Shown piece after piece: positions 9,497 to 21,127 of a DNA stretch of 64,000 nt. The notes under the pieces were generated by a model. It did no database searches. It was not told the DNA's origin and saw only the letters and a program-made list of their open reading frames with translations. The translations under genes and the position numbers were made by a program. Source of the stretch: Scolanthus callimorphus (lineage: Eukaryota; Cnidaria; Anthozoa; Actiniaria; Edwardsiidae); the NCBI GenBank assembly GCA_033964015.1, contig CM066913.1, forward strand, positions 26,500,790 to 26,564,789. Reading direction: 5' to 3'. How positions within the stretch are numbered: the first letter of the stretch is position 1; every line of letters starts with the position of its first letter.

Positions 9497-12400
9497 ATGC
9501 CGCGAACTCCGCAGTTTCGCAGAGTTGGCTCGATTTTTGGCTCTCCTCGTACTCCAGTTAAGCCAGCAGAAGCTGGAAAAGACGAGAATTGTCTTCTATG
9601 TGGATTGCACTTTAAGCTGAGTGGTCAGACGCATTGGAGATCGCTTAAAACCGAAGATCTTAAAGTCAAAGTTTGTCAGTTGTTGGAGATATAGGGCGCC
9701 CGACTTCGAAGTAGAGTCGAATCGTTTGTGCAGAAAATGCTTTCGACTCGTAGAAGGCTTATATAAAAGAATCCAATATTTTGAGGACGGCAAACAGCAA
9801 ATAACTGAAAACTATTTGAAGACTAAGGAAAATAACAGGACACACCGATCAAGCGAACGCTTCAAAAGAGTTGCCAAAAGTCCCGGTGTGTGCGACAAAT
9901 CTCCTGCGAGCAACAATAGGATTTCTAAAGGAAAGAGGCGTTGCTTTGAAGATACAACTACAAAGAAAAGCGAGGAGTTGACAGAGGACTTTGGTTTTGT
10001 TCCGTTGGAATCTAGTGGAGAGGACTTTCCAGAAGAAATTCCAGTAACGACTCAAAGCAGAGCGGCAAATCAAAACATACGAAACTACGCACTCGATCAT
10101 ACTGTTGATCCGTCGCACTCCAAATCAAGCTCACAGACTGAACATGTTGAAGTCCAGGTAAGGAAGTTGTTACTATTTTGCGAATGTTTCAAATAGCAAA
10201 CGTAAAATGAGGTTTTTCGCTGCAACTCAATGGAAACATACTGCTTCCTTTTCGCGCAGAATATCAAACTTCGCATCGTGAAATTGAAATTTATAACTGT
10301 TTTAGTGTCCTTCAATTCCTTCATTTTTGTCATGGCTAAATAATGAATGATTAGATGGACTGTTTTTTACAGATTTTAGCACATTACATTTTACCACTAC
10401 ACACAATCTACATAGGTTTTTCCTTTGCTTTCCCTTGATATATCTCATGCATGGTTCGTGCAAGATGTGTTCTATTTTCATGTTTTTTCAGTTTCCAATA
10501 ACAATAAACGTTTCTTTGATTTCAATTACGAAATTCAGAGAAGGAAAGGAATGCGATGCACGAACAACGGCACGAAAAACGAAACAAGTATAAGCTTAAA
10601 CCAACTTAAACACTAGAAATTGTTCTCATTAAAGCTGCCCCGTCTTTTCAGTACGGTTTGAATCAATATTCCTGCTGTCAAGTATACTTGGTTTTTTCTG
10701 GAACGCTTCCGTAACGTCCCGGGAAATCAACTCGCTCAGTCTATTTCTGCATTAAAACCTCGAGATTTTAAGCGAGCAACATGTAAGTTGCTCTGAAACA
10801 AAAATACTTTGAGATTCTCTTTGTTGCACCAACTGTTTTCACATCCTAATATTTTGATTTGTGTCCCTCTTTGGCCAAAAACCCTGCGGGCGCAACTAGA
10901 ACTTGGAAATTTAAAAAAGGTAGCCACTTACTGTAAACATCAGCAGGTGTTATGTTGTTTTGGCTGTGGTCAAATAACAAATTCCAGGGCAATGGAATAT
11001 TAATGTTTTTTTTTGAGGTGACCATCCTTTATCCTAGTGGACACAAGATCAGGCTGATAGAAGATCCCTGCATAGCAAACATCATTAAATACTTATCACT
11101 TGGTCTATCAAAACAGGCATACAAGTTGCTGCTAAACATCCCAGAAGCCAAGAGTATTACCAAGCAAGCTGTGGTGAATAGCTTAAATGAGGAGTTAAAG
11201 AATCTTACCTCATCGAGTATACTCAAGAGCACGAGCCCCAGTGACTTAATAGCTTTTAGCTTGGACAAATTTACAGCAGAGCTTACAGAGAAGGTACCAG
11301 AAACTTTAGAACTCCTAGAAGTGTTGTGCTCATCAGAGAGGAAAAAAGCAAAACAAAGATCAAAGCTGAATGCTGAAGATGATAGTGAACAGAAAAGCAT
11401 CCCTCCAGTAATCCCGACTGTTGCTAGCATGATAATGCATTCACGATGCTCTTACCTATCAGCACTGGCCTATCGAATAGGCCTCCTTGTCAAATATTCA
11501 GGAGCAGGAAGAACAGTAAGTAACATGTTACACATAAAAGTTGTTACCCTAAATAATTGTTTTAGGCCACTTAGTCTGTATCTGTAAAACACATATAACA
11601 GCAGATTCTGCACTTCCCTGGGCCTCTTTTAGCATAGCATAGAACTTTAACAGTGAAAGTTTGCACTGACCAAGCATTCTTAGTGCACTTTTTAAAACCT
11701 GTCTTGACTGTTTAGCAAGTAATCTATACACCACTGTTTCATTATGGACTTGTTTTATGATTGCTGAAAGTGTACATTTCAACCAATGAAAACCCAACCA
11801 AGATGGTAGAGTTTCCATATATGAAAACTCTGACCATCTGGCTGCAAAGGATGCTATATGATTATGGGGCTTTAAGTATGGCCACTATAGTGCACATTTA
11901 AAAACATGACAATTCATCTACTTGTAGGGTTTAGAGTTGCTCTCAAAGCATGGCATTACTCCACATCCAGATACCATTGCTTCAAAAAGCAAAGAACTTG
12001 GGAAAAATCATGATGGACATTTGCTAGAGTGGGTTAATGAAGTGTCGTGTGCTGCAGAGGTCAGGTCATGTGCACAAAAGCTTAAGCAAGAATTACAAGC
12101 TGTTAGTTATCTTCCTGTCCAGCCCTGTGTGGCAGATTTATCTAATCATGTGCTTGGTGCCTCTGCTAGTGAAATAGTGCAACCTGAAAGTCCAAGTCAG
12201 TTGGGACTGGCAGATATCAGTACCATTGATTTATCTGGACTGAATTTTTGTATAAGCACTCAAAAATCCACAGATGTTGTTAAAAGTGTCTGCAACAATC
12301 TCAAATCTGGAGGAATTTCTGAAAGTACACTGCAAAAGGCCACTGAAGCTATTACTGCAACTGCTGCAAGTACAGAAGATATCCAATCAAGTGTAGAGAA

Positions 12401-15394
12401 TAAACTAAAGCAAGCATCACCAGACAGTTTCCAAATAATTGGAGACAATGTTGATTGCACATTAATGTGAGACATATGAGTGCAAGCAACAAAAACAAGT
12501 CACTGCATACATTTAACCTAGTTGGAATGAAGGACTTAGTGTCAGGAAATAATCTTCCTGATACACATAATGGTAGAACCCTTCAAGATGTTGAGATCCA
12601 TGAATTCCTGCCAGCCCATGCTGATGTTCAGCAGTTGAACAAAGATTTTATTATTCTCTGGTCACGAGTTATGGTGAAACAGCTTCCTGTGTTTGGCTTC
12701 TTGAGAGGAGCTGTTATATATCACATTGCTCACCAATACAGCAAGGAAATGCAGTCTGTCACTCAGGAGGTAATCCTAAGTAAACAAAATATTACCTGTA
12801 CCATAAATACCTCACTACCTCCCCCCCATTCCTTTAACACATATAAATATTTCTGTAAAAAGCCCGCAAGAAAGCAAAATACATTAGTAGAAAACCACTG
12901 ACATACTATCACAAATCTTGCAAACTGATTGGCTCTACCACTCACTATCTACCACGTAATAGTGAGTTAGCAAAAGCTTGTGCAAAACTTTCTAAACCCA
13001 TGAAAATATATATGTTTTAGCAACAACTCGTAAGTATACTAGTGGGTTTCTACTAAAACAATTAGACTACTTGTTCTCATTTTCTGAGTCAAATAGTCAA
13101 CTCAGCAGTGAATGCCTCAATAACAATCTAATTGACTCATAGAAAACTTGAACTCATAGTCTAATTGTTAAATATTTGATAGTGATCAATTTTTCTTCCA
13201 GCTGCTTATTTGATAAATGATATTAATGCTGTTATCAATTTGTCATCTTCAGTTACCACTAGGATGCCTTCCCAAAAATGAGACCCTTAACGAAGATATG
13301 GTTGACATGCTGGAATTTATACAAGAAAAGTATGTTCCCATGGTACAGAAAGGGAGTAGCAGGAAACCAGCTGACCTGATCTTTTTTGGGGGGGTTCAGT
13401 TAACAGAAGAGCGAGCGAGGAACATTCAGAAGGCAAGGGTGAATGGGGAAACAGAGTGCGAGAGACTTGAGGGGGAATGGCCTAAGAATGAGGACTGGCA
13501 TGGGATAAGAATTGCATACCAGGTATTTTGCAAACTTCCCCAGGTTGTCCCTGACTTATGCTAGAAAACACAACCTAACAGTTGGCATTGGATAACAATT
13601 CAATTGTAATACCAGGTATTTTGCAAATTGTATTGGCATATTTCATTTTTTTTTGGTGTGTTGGGGTTTGCAAAAATAGCCCCTCCCCAAAAACCAGTGT
13701 AGAACAAAAATTAAGCTGAGATTTTTTGGAGCTACAAGAAACAAAATTCTGTCTGTGTTCTTTTCAAATTTAAGGGCTCTGTTCAATTTTGTCATCTTTA
13801 GGAGAGCTAGCTTAAAATGAAACTTCTCTAAATAATTCACATACAATGATAATAGATATTAGTATAATTACTCAAGTGATTCTGCGCACTGATTGGTTAA
13901 GAATTAAGGTTGAGAAGGTCATCATATTTTAAAAGCATTGTGGATCACACACTTTATTATGAGAAGCTAAAAAATACCACTACACACAAATTTTTTGTCG
14001 AAAAGATTAAAAAGTCACTCAAGTAATTATACTAAAACAGTAGTTGCCCCAGGCTCCATAAGTATCGGTGAGTAGTCTTCTCATCTTCGTCTCCAAATAT
14101 GGAGCCTGAGGCCACTAATTGTTAATTTAAGACATTGGGCAAATTGAGTGATGTACATTTTTTTTGTGTGTGCATTATTTAGCCATTTATTGTTTATTTC
14201 CTTTTTGCAGATTGGAACAAACATCTTGCGTAAATCATCTTCTGTGACAGACTGGGGTACTTTTGCCTCAAATGCTGTGGTATCTGGCAACACGAATGCA
14301 TTAAGAGATACTCTTGACAACTATGATGCTGTCAAGGAATTCTTCAGAGTTGAAAATGAGGCCATGATCATTTCAGCTACAATGACCTATTTTGGAATGG
14401 ATAGTGTTGGTAGTATGCCAACAGAAAATAAGATACCCAAGAACTTGCAAAAGGCCTCAAAAGAAGACCAGCGAAAGTGGCTCCATGGGCATATAAGCAG
14501 CATGCTCGACAAGTATGTCATGGATGGTGTTGCAGATATCAAGAAGGTCAGAGAGGAGATGGAGAATACAAGAAATCGACCAGTACTTCCTTGTCGTGAC
14601 CCAAGCTGTACACGCACCTTTGTCTATCCAAAATGTCGGGTAAATCATGAGAAAAAGATCCACAATCTTGTGATTATTGAAGAGGAAAATGAAGTGACCA
14701 GTGAAGATAGTAAGAAGTTGATCCCAGCAAAGGAGGATAATGTCTTCAATTATGGTTGTTTACACTTAAGTCTTGGTCTCCTGCTGCATAATGCAGATGA
14801 CTCAGTCAAGGAGGGTGATGGTGAACGCCTAATGAGGGTATGGAAATTCCTAACCTTCCTTTACCGTAGCCATGGGAATCACAAGTATGCTCTGGCAGGG
14901 CTGCGGCTTATGGCATCACGGCTTGCCTTGCTCACCCCGCGAAAAGCACACCAATTAACCTGGAATAGATTTTCCAACAAGCAGGGAGGGCAAGGCAAAT
15001 GCATTTCTAGAGATCTTAGGCTGGAACAGATAAACCAAATTTCTAAACAAGCAATCCGGGGGATAGGGGCCCCAAATGTGTCACCTGAGAGCATCCAGTC
15101 ACACAGTCTACTGGTCTATTAGAGAAACTGCTCATCAATTCCAGTCGAGACCTGGGTTTAACAAAGCGTCAGACCCATCATACCAACAAGACCAGGCAAG
15201 AGGTGTTCACAACAGTGCTGAACCAAATTCATGTGAAGGCCAAGATGTTTGAGTTTGTACCAGGTCGCAAGTTTGATGCATTCCCTGTAGTGAACAGAAG
15301 TATTTTCAAATCCATGAACAAGAAGAAACTGCACAGGTGGATAAGGAAGCATAAGAGATCCTGGCATAGGCAGAATCGACACTACTACAGATAG
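9497..15394 (+). CDS. DUF6589 transposase-like protein, five exons, three frameshifts
   Basis: Exons 9,497-10,157, 11,018-11,515, 11,928-12,769, 13,253-13,522 and 14,211-15,394 all join in phase 0 at GT/AG sites, giving about 1,150 codons. The first ATG gives MPRTPQF; an upstream GTG is not needed. Residues ~34-80 hold a Cys-rich finger (CLLCG...LCRKCF). Exon 3 ends with GDNVD and then RHMSASNKNKS, the family's first acidic block. Exon 4 has FFGGVQLTEERAR...NEDWH. Exon 5 has a NYGCLHLSLGLLL...EGDGERL region typical of DUF6589 and ends in a basic tail. Single-base frameshifts fall near 9,690, 12,460 and 15,110. In family members I remember, the exon 4 motif is GGDQLT, so D is V here, possibly removing a catalytic acid. 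The likely role was transposase of the surrounding element. Whether the frameshifts are decay or assembly error is unknown. Confidence 0.82.
12886..13062. mobile_element. MITE in intron 3 of the DUF6589 gene
   Basis: Near-inverted ends, TTAGTAGAAAACCACTGACA on the left and GTGGGTTTCTACTAAAA on the right, enclose about 175 bp with no coding. The pairing is imperfect, so the boundaries are approximate. Confidence 0.5.
13858..14036. mobile_element. MITE in intron 4 of the DUF6589 gene
   Basis: The ends TTAGTATAATTACTCAAGTG and TCACTCAAGTAATTATACTA are inverted over about 22 bp. The interior has GATTGGTTAAG and no open frame. The intron acceptor lies 175 bp downstream, so splicing need not be affected. 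Confidence 0.7.
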
Positions 15395-16285
15395 GATCAA
15401 TAGGAGAATTACAACCATATTTTATCTATTAGAAAAAGACCAGCTAATTACCCTAAGGGCTAGAATCATTTGACTTTTGAGGAGTGGGGTGGAGGTGGAA
15501 GATTGTTTTTCTAATTCTCTGCGGTGATATATGATATTTATTTAGTAAAATTACAGAGAATTATGATGAATTTGCTCTGAGGGAAGCTTTTGTGCCACTT
15601 GGGGCCATTCAGGAAATTCATTTAAGAAATCTTCCACACCCCCACCCCTCCTAAGTCAAATGGTCCACCCCTGAGAAAAGCTACAATTTAGCCAGTCAAT
15701 GTGTGGGTACAGTAACAGAGGTACCTGCTTGGTTAGTAGCGCTGGAAATGTTTGAAAGCATGGTTTTGTTTTTCATTTTCTGCCAGTCACATCACCTAAG
15801 CCAATCTTGCCTTGTTTTGCCTAGTGGAGAGTACTTGCTTTTGTCATGATGAAAAGCCAGTGGACAGTAATAGGCAAATCAGGACAAGAACCTGGTTGGC
15901 TTAGAGTGTTGCACTAGCAGAACAGAAAAACTCAAAATCTTAAACCAAATATTGTTAGCCAGATACATGTTGTGTATTTATCAATAGCATTACATGTTTT
16001 ATTACCCTGGGCACCAGAGTCTCCAAGCATCAGTCATTTACTAATGTTTTTTCCATTATGCCAAGCAGCCACTATCACAGCATATTGGCATGTTTGCTTA
16101 GCATTTTCAGTATACAAGTGAAGCCCTAGGTCCTATGAACCACAGAGTAGATTGAAGTTAAAGTTTATTGTCAAATATAATGCAAATTAAAATAGTTCGG
16201 GAAAGCAATGCTATTAAAGAGAGAAATTCCTCTGAAAAATTCAACAAAACATAGTCAAAAATATAGTGACTGAAAAGCATGAAAA

Positions 16286-16449
16286 TACAGTGGTACCTCT
16301 ATTAAGCGGCCACCTATTAAGCTGCCACCCTCTATTAAGTCCCAAAAATAATGTATTGTCACTGAAGTACTGTATTTACATACCTCCACTCAGTGGGCTG
16401 CAACTTGGCTCAGTCCCGAGAGTGGTGGCTTAATAGAGGTACCACTGTA
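16286..16449. mobile_element. MITE with CAGTGGTACCTCTATTAAG termini
   Basis: Both ends read TACAGTGGTACCTCTATTAA in opposite orientation, about 162 bp apart, with the word CTATTAAG repeated internally. It is inserted in the spacer of the large transposon and carries no coding sequence. Confidence 0.85.
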
Positions 16450-16477
16450 TTTGGGAAGGATTGCATGACTTTGGGTT

Positions 16478-16569
16478 TTCCCTGTTAACATCAGTCTCTT
16501 ATGGCATTGTGAAACAGACTCTCTGTCTCTCCTTTCGCCGTACCATGAGAGAGCGTTGTTAACAGGTAA
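16478..16569. mobile_element. 92-bp minimal derivative of the surrounding transposon
   Basis: It begins TTCCCTGTTAAC and ends GTTAACAGGTAA, with TCTCTCATGG and ACGGC-type subterminal words like those of the 10.7 kb element, so it is little more than two terminal repeats. CTTTGGGTT occurs exactly at 16,469-16,477 and again at 16,570-16,578, a perfect 9-bp target duplication. It therefore inserted by transposition into its own larger relative, probably mobilised in trans by proteins like those encoded here. Confidence 0.85.
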
Positions 16570-16868
16570 CTTTGGGTTCATCCTGCCATAAGATATTTGT
16601 AGAAAGCTCAGCAATTTAATTTAAAACTTCTGGTATATTGTACAGTTTCAGAAACATTTTTGCTATTTGCAACACAAATCCCTATAATGATTGTAGTATA
16701 TAGATATGGACTTTGGTGGCTATCAAGATTTACAAGACACTACATGAAGTCAAATTACTACATTTCAAAAGTTTATGAAAGAAGCATTCTTCAAACTTTC
16801 AAGCAGCCTGACTTTTGTCCAAGCTTTTCAAGAATCAATAAAAAACGTTAGTAATTAATGTATTGATA

Positions 16869-17117
16869 TACTATCAAAACAGGTAGAGTTTTAATCCTGC
16901 CGTTGAAATTTCGAACCCACAGGTCGCTGTTTTATATCACGTGATGACCAAAAATTTGACATATTGTGACTAAGAGAAAATGATCATGTGACTGAGTACT
17001 GAAAGACATCAGGCCTAGGTCACGTGACAACTTGTTAGACGTCACGTGATAGAAATTTGCTGCCCATGGGCTTGAAATTGAAACAGCTCAATTGAAACAC
17101 TACCCGTTTTGATAGTA
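16869..17117. mobile_element. MITE with TACTATCAAAACNGGTAG termini
   Basis: Inverted 18-base ends (one mismatch) enclose about 250 bp with several CACGTGA and TCACGTGA words. No open frame. Probable TA-type target. Confidence 0.75.
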
Positions 17118-17433
17118 AGTTGGCAGTCTTGAAATGAAATGAACAATAAAATACTGGTTCCTCATTATTGATTTTAAATCTATCAGCAAGGGTTACAATA
17201 CACCACCTGTAGAAATGGCAGTAGAAACTTCAACTAGAATTAGATCTTACCGATGGGTGTGTCAAATAGAATTGTAGTCCATAAAAGTATATGCTTGGTA
17301 ATGGTTAGAATACTGAACTCAATCCAGTAAAATATCATGGAATTTAGTTTGGTCCTTTGGTCTAAAACAGATTTATGTTATACAAACTCGTACAACAACA
17401 AACTAATGGTGTTATTTTGAAAGTTGCTTACCA

Positions 17434-17596
17434 TACACCTTATTCCAAAATGGCTGACTGGCCCTTGTGGCCTCGCTGTTGTGAAAAATTATTTTGTTTC
17501 ATATTCACTCAAGCTAAAAGACAAAATATAATTTCATGAGAGTGAGGCCACAAGGGCCAATGGAACAAAAGGTTGGCCATGTTGGAATAAGGTGTA
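17434..17596. mobile_element. MITE with TACACCTTATTCCAA termini
   Basis: Inverted ends of at least 15 bases continue into a second paired block (GGCCCTTGTGGCCTC and its complement), separated by about 60 bp. Total length is 163 bp. Confidence 0.85.
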
Positions 17597-17774
17597 TATT
17601 AGATAAACACAAACAAATCATAACATTGCCCAACCATTGGATACAGGGTCTTCAATGGTCAAAATTTAACATTGCTAATAAACTCAGGGCCGGATATTGT
17701 GACCAGGTGGTCCCTGGGTGACTATGAACCAGCCCTCAGACCAGGCCTGACTTTTCAAAAGGCCATGTCAGTTT

Positions 17775-19683
17775 TCAATCTTCAAAATTATAACTAATCT
17801 CACCTTCAGAAGAGATTTCATCATCTTCCTCATTATATGAGTGATTTAAATAGAGAGGGTCATCGTTCTCAAACTCAGACATGTCCATGGCTTCAACAAA
17901 TTCGTTTTCTTCTATGTCCCCAAAAACATCCTGGAAAACTTCAAGAATCTGTTGCGCAGTCACGCTATTAAATATTGGAAAGTTGTCCATTAAATAAGAA
18001 CTGCTGAATACAAGGTGACAGTTATTAACAAGGTCTCTAATTAAGTCATCATCTACATCTGCAAATAACGTGTCCGAGCCAAATATAGAACTACAGTGAT
18101 TAGTTGTACATTTAAGGTCATGTAAAACTTCTTGTAATAGTTCTCTATCATCATCATCCACAGTCCGTGTTGTGCTGCTCTCAATGGCAAATGTTTTAGT
18201 CATGTAAGGTGCATCATTACACAAAGGCAGTGAACAGTTGCATTTCTCACTGCATATATCACAACAATCATGAAGTACTCTAGGTTTGGTAGGTTTAGAG
18301 TTAAAGTGCTTTGAAACTATCTCACGCCAACATTTATTTTCTGGATTTTTCACTAAAGTTCTCATTACTTCATCACAGTGTGCTAGATGGTAGGACTTGA
18401 AGTATATTATGCCGTGACTTCCCCTTCCATCACGTCCAGCCCTTCCTATTTCTTGCATGTATTCCTCCATGCTATCAGGAATTCCATAATGGCATACTAT
18501 TTCAATATTTGAAATGTTCACCCCCATTCCAAGAGCAGTTGTTGCAACAACTACTCTCACTTCTCCATCCACGGGAACAAAGTTGTCTAGTATCTTGCTT
18601 TTCACCCCATCTGGTGTTTTGCTATGATACATAGCAATGTTTTCAGCATTAGCTAACGCATCATCAAGTACACCATAGATCTCCCCACATGCATTAATCG
18701 ATCGGCAGTAAATGATTGTGTTTGGCATTTTATTTATTTTCCTTTTCAGATCCTCTATAAGCCAAGTAAAAGTTGTTTCTATTTCTTGATCTGATGGAAG
18801 CTTTGATACAGCAATTCGGATGTTTTTTTTTTCTGGAGGTGCACTGACAATTAGTACATTTTTCATAAACAGAGTTTTTATTATATGCTTCCTTGTCTTC
18901 TTAGTTGCTGTAGCAGTCAAACATAACAGTGGTGCTTTTGAGAAGCCCCTAACATTGCCAATTTTTCCATATGCAGCTCTGAAGGGTGCACTTGCAGGTG
19001 AAGAACCAAAGCCCCTGTGATATAGAGAATATATGTAGATTCAATTAATCCCAAGAGATCATCCCAAGACTTTAAAGTATAAGAGTTATTGAAATCATCT
19101 ACACACAAAATTACCCAAGATCGTTCCCATTGGATTTGAACAAAGTTCAGAAATGTGTCTGTTCTAGCGATTCTTTTTATATTTGTGTGTTTCCTTACCA
19201 CTTATTTACGCAGTGTGACTCATCAACGACAATCCCGAGTAATCGCTTTTCGAGTTCTGGGATGATTTTCCTGTTGGAAACTAACGTCTCCGGGCTCGTG
19301 TAGACAATTTCTATGCCTTGCATCGAAGTCAAGTCGGAGCCATCAATCTTTGTTGCCTTTATCAAGAGTCGCCCACAAGATGATAGCTGATCTTCAATAA
19401 GCGCATTTAGAGGAGATACAACCACGATAACTGGTTCTTTTGAGAAAAGATCACCGTAGTTGTGAACATTAGACAGCTCGGCTGCTACTCGAACGGCAAG
19501 TTGGAATGTGAGACTTTTTCCGTAGCCAGTTGGAATTGCAAAAGTATCGCGGTTCTTTAAAAAACCGTGTATAACTTTTCTTTGCAGCGTTGTAATTTCC
19601 TTAATACTGTCGTCGTTGAGCTTTGACATGGACGTTTTTAATGCTTCGTCGAAGTGCCGAGCTTGAAAACTCGAAGACGCCAT
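17775..19683 (-). CDS. RecQ-family DNA helicase, two exons
   Basis: Exon 1 is 19,683-19,199 and exon 2 is 19,014-17,775, with a 184-bp GT/AG intron that splits a Trp codon. The product is 574 residues with no internal stop or frameshift. The ATG at 19,683 is preferred to an upstream in-frame TTG. Visible motifs: Gln motif near residue 33, Walker A PTGYGKS (~51-57), Walker B DESH (~154), TATAT motif III (~194), TIIYCRS motif IV (~262), and QEIGRAGRDG motif VI (~349-358). A Cys cluster (CWREIV...HDCCDIC, ~390-422) matches the RecQ zinc-binding region. The C-terminus is acidic and lacks an HRDC domain. RecQ enzymes unwind DNA 3' to 5' using ATP. Its place inside the terminal repeats, convergent with the DUF6589 gene, suggests a role in transposition, not host repair. 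Confidence 0.93.
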
Positions 19684-19809
19684 TATCAACTGTGGGCTCA
19701 GAAACGACCAGCGTTATTGTGAACTGAGCACGCGTCATCGCCGTCAACGGAAACCGGTTTTAAAACCGGTCAGTCTCAGCCACAAATGTGGCTGGCGGCT
19801 GGATCAAAG

Positions 19810-19880
19810 ACCCCAGCAAGGGCCGACAGAGGTCTCTCTCTCCTTTTGCCGTGCCATGAGAGACCACCGTTAACAGGGAA
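19810..19880 (-). repeat. Right terminal inverted repeat of the large transposon
   Basis: It runs ACCCCAGCAAGGGCCGACAG to CCACCGTTAACAGGGAA and is the complement of 9,162-9,238. The helicase start lies 127 bp inside its inner edge, so it may overlap the helicase promoter. Confidence 0.88.
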
Positions 19881-21027
19881 TTCACATTCTAAATAGTATT
19901 CTGTATCTGATACAGAATACTAATTAGACCAATTAGTATTCTGTATAGGACACCTTCCAGTGCAGCCCTCAGTCTTTGAACAGTTGGATATTTGTTTCAA
20001 ATAACAAATATCCCCTACTGTCCAAAGGCTCTGTGAAGGGGACCACTCTAGTGAAGTCCAAGTATGGTCTTCTCTCGTAGAGCAGTACCAAAAAAAGCTT
20101 CACCTGAGAGACTATATGTTGTTTTAGTCCGGCTAGTTCCATGTGGGACAGGAATCATGCCTTCTGCGCATGCTTGCTACAAAACGACTGGCGTTTTTTG
20201 TGCATCCGAAAATTCTTTCATTTTCAATGCACATTGTTTCAAATATCCCCTACAGACTAAAAGCTGAAGGGGACCACTCTAGTGAAGTGCAAGCATGGTC
20301 TTCTCTCGTAGAGCATGCAGTACCTAAAAAAGCTTCACCTGAAAGACTATATGTTGTTTTAGTCCGGCTCGTTCCATATGGGACAGGAATCATGCCTTCT
20401 GCGCATGCTTTCTGCAAAATGATTGGCGTTTTTTGTAAACACCCGAAAATTCTTTCATTTTCAATGCACATTCAATTTAATATAAGTACAAAAGTTAGAA
20501 TATCATAAGTACTTTACAATATGAGTGTCTATGTTGTCAACTGATGTTGATATAACTTTATCAAAACGATATAAACGTAATCTTTTATTCATCAATGCTT
20601 TATCATGACTGATTTGATAAGTCATTTATAAAATTCGTGTCCGTGTTCTATTGTCATCTAAAGATTCTCGCCGGCCAATAGAACACGGCCACTCATTTGA
20701 TAAATAGTACTAAAACCATGAGTGCCAAAGAATTACAACCATGCGAGACCTTGGGCAAGAGGTATATTGTAAATATAATACTTCTAAAACACGGGTACTA
20801 GCTTGTGATATTTTTTTGGGGATGTATATTTAACATACTTTGATAAATTGTATTCCCTGTCCAACCTCAGTTGATCCATGCGGCTCTTTGATGCTCGTAG
20901 TTTCGCCTCAACTTCGACTTTCAACCGATTCTATAGACAAAAAAATAATAAAGTATAGTAGGAAGGTGAAGGCGCGCAAAACAAAGCACCTGTTGAAATT
21001 GAAATGGGTTAACTGTTTAAGGTAGCC
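19881..21027. other. No gene; short palindrome and tandem duplication
   Basis: It contains an AGTATTCTGTATC palindrome near 19,902-19,950, the 231-bp tandem duplication described separately, and an inverted pair around CCGTGTTCTATTG at 20,648-20,696. No coding sequence is recognised. Confidence 0.5.
20041..20500. repeat. Two tandem copies of a 231-bp unit
   Basis: GACCACTCTAGTGAAGT starts units at 20,041 and 20,272. Both carry TGGTCTTCTCTCGTAGAGCA, CTATATGTTGTTTTAGTCCG and GAAAATTCTTTCATTTTCAA. Identity is high but there are small indels, so the open frames across the unit are probably chance. Confidence 0.88.
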
Positions 21028-21127
21028 CGTGGGAAATTATTTTTGTGATGAAACTAATTTTGCAAGGCCAGTTACTGGCTCTCAACTTATCTATCTGATC
21101 GCCCCAAAATGTTGCAAATCACTTGGT

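Larger units (their letters stand above)
15395..17774. other. Spacer between the two convergent transposon genes
   Basis: Apart from four small elements (16,286-16,449, 16,478-16,569, 16,869-17,117 and 17,434-17,596) I see no gene here. Both genes end towards this spacer, so it should hold their polyadenylation regions, but no signal stands out. Confidence 0.6.
9162..19880. mobile_element. 10.7 kb DNA transposon encoding DUF6589 protein and RecQ helicase
   Basis: Inverted copies of one ~75-bp sequence bound the region: TTCCCTGTTAACGG at 9,162 and its complement ending CAGGGAA at 19,880. Both arms continue through TCTCATGGCACGGCAAAAGG to CCCTTGCTGGGGT. The flanks TTCACTATC (9,153-9,161) and TTCACATTC (19,881-19,889) match at 7 of 9 bases and look like an aged 9-bp target duplication. 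A 92-bp element inside (16,478-16,569) has the same ends and a perfect 9-bp duplication, which supports the reading. Two convergent genes fill it: a DUF6589-type protein (plus, frameshifted) and a RecQ-family helicase (minus, open). Helicase-encoding Academ transposons (AcademH) have this gene content as I recall; the class name needs a database comparison. Confidence 0.8.
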
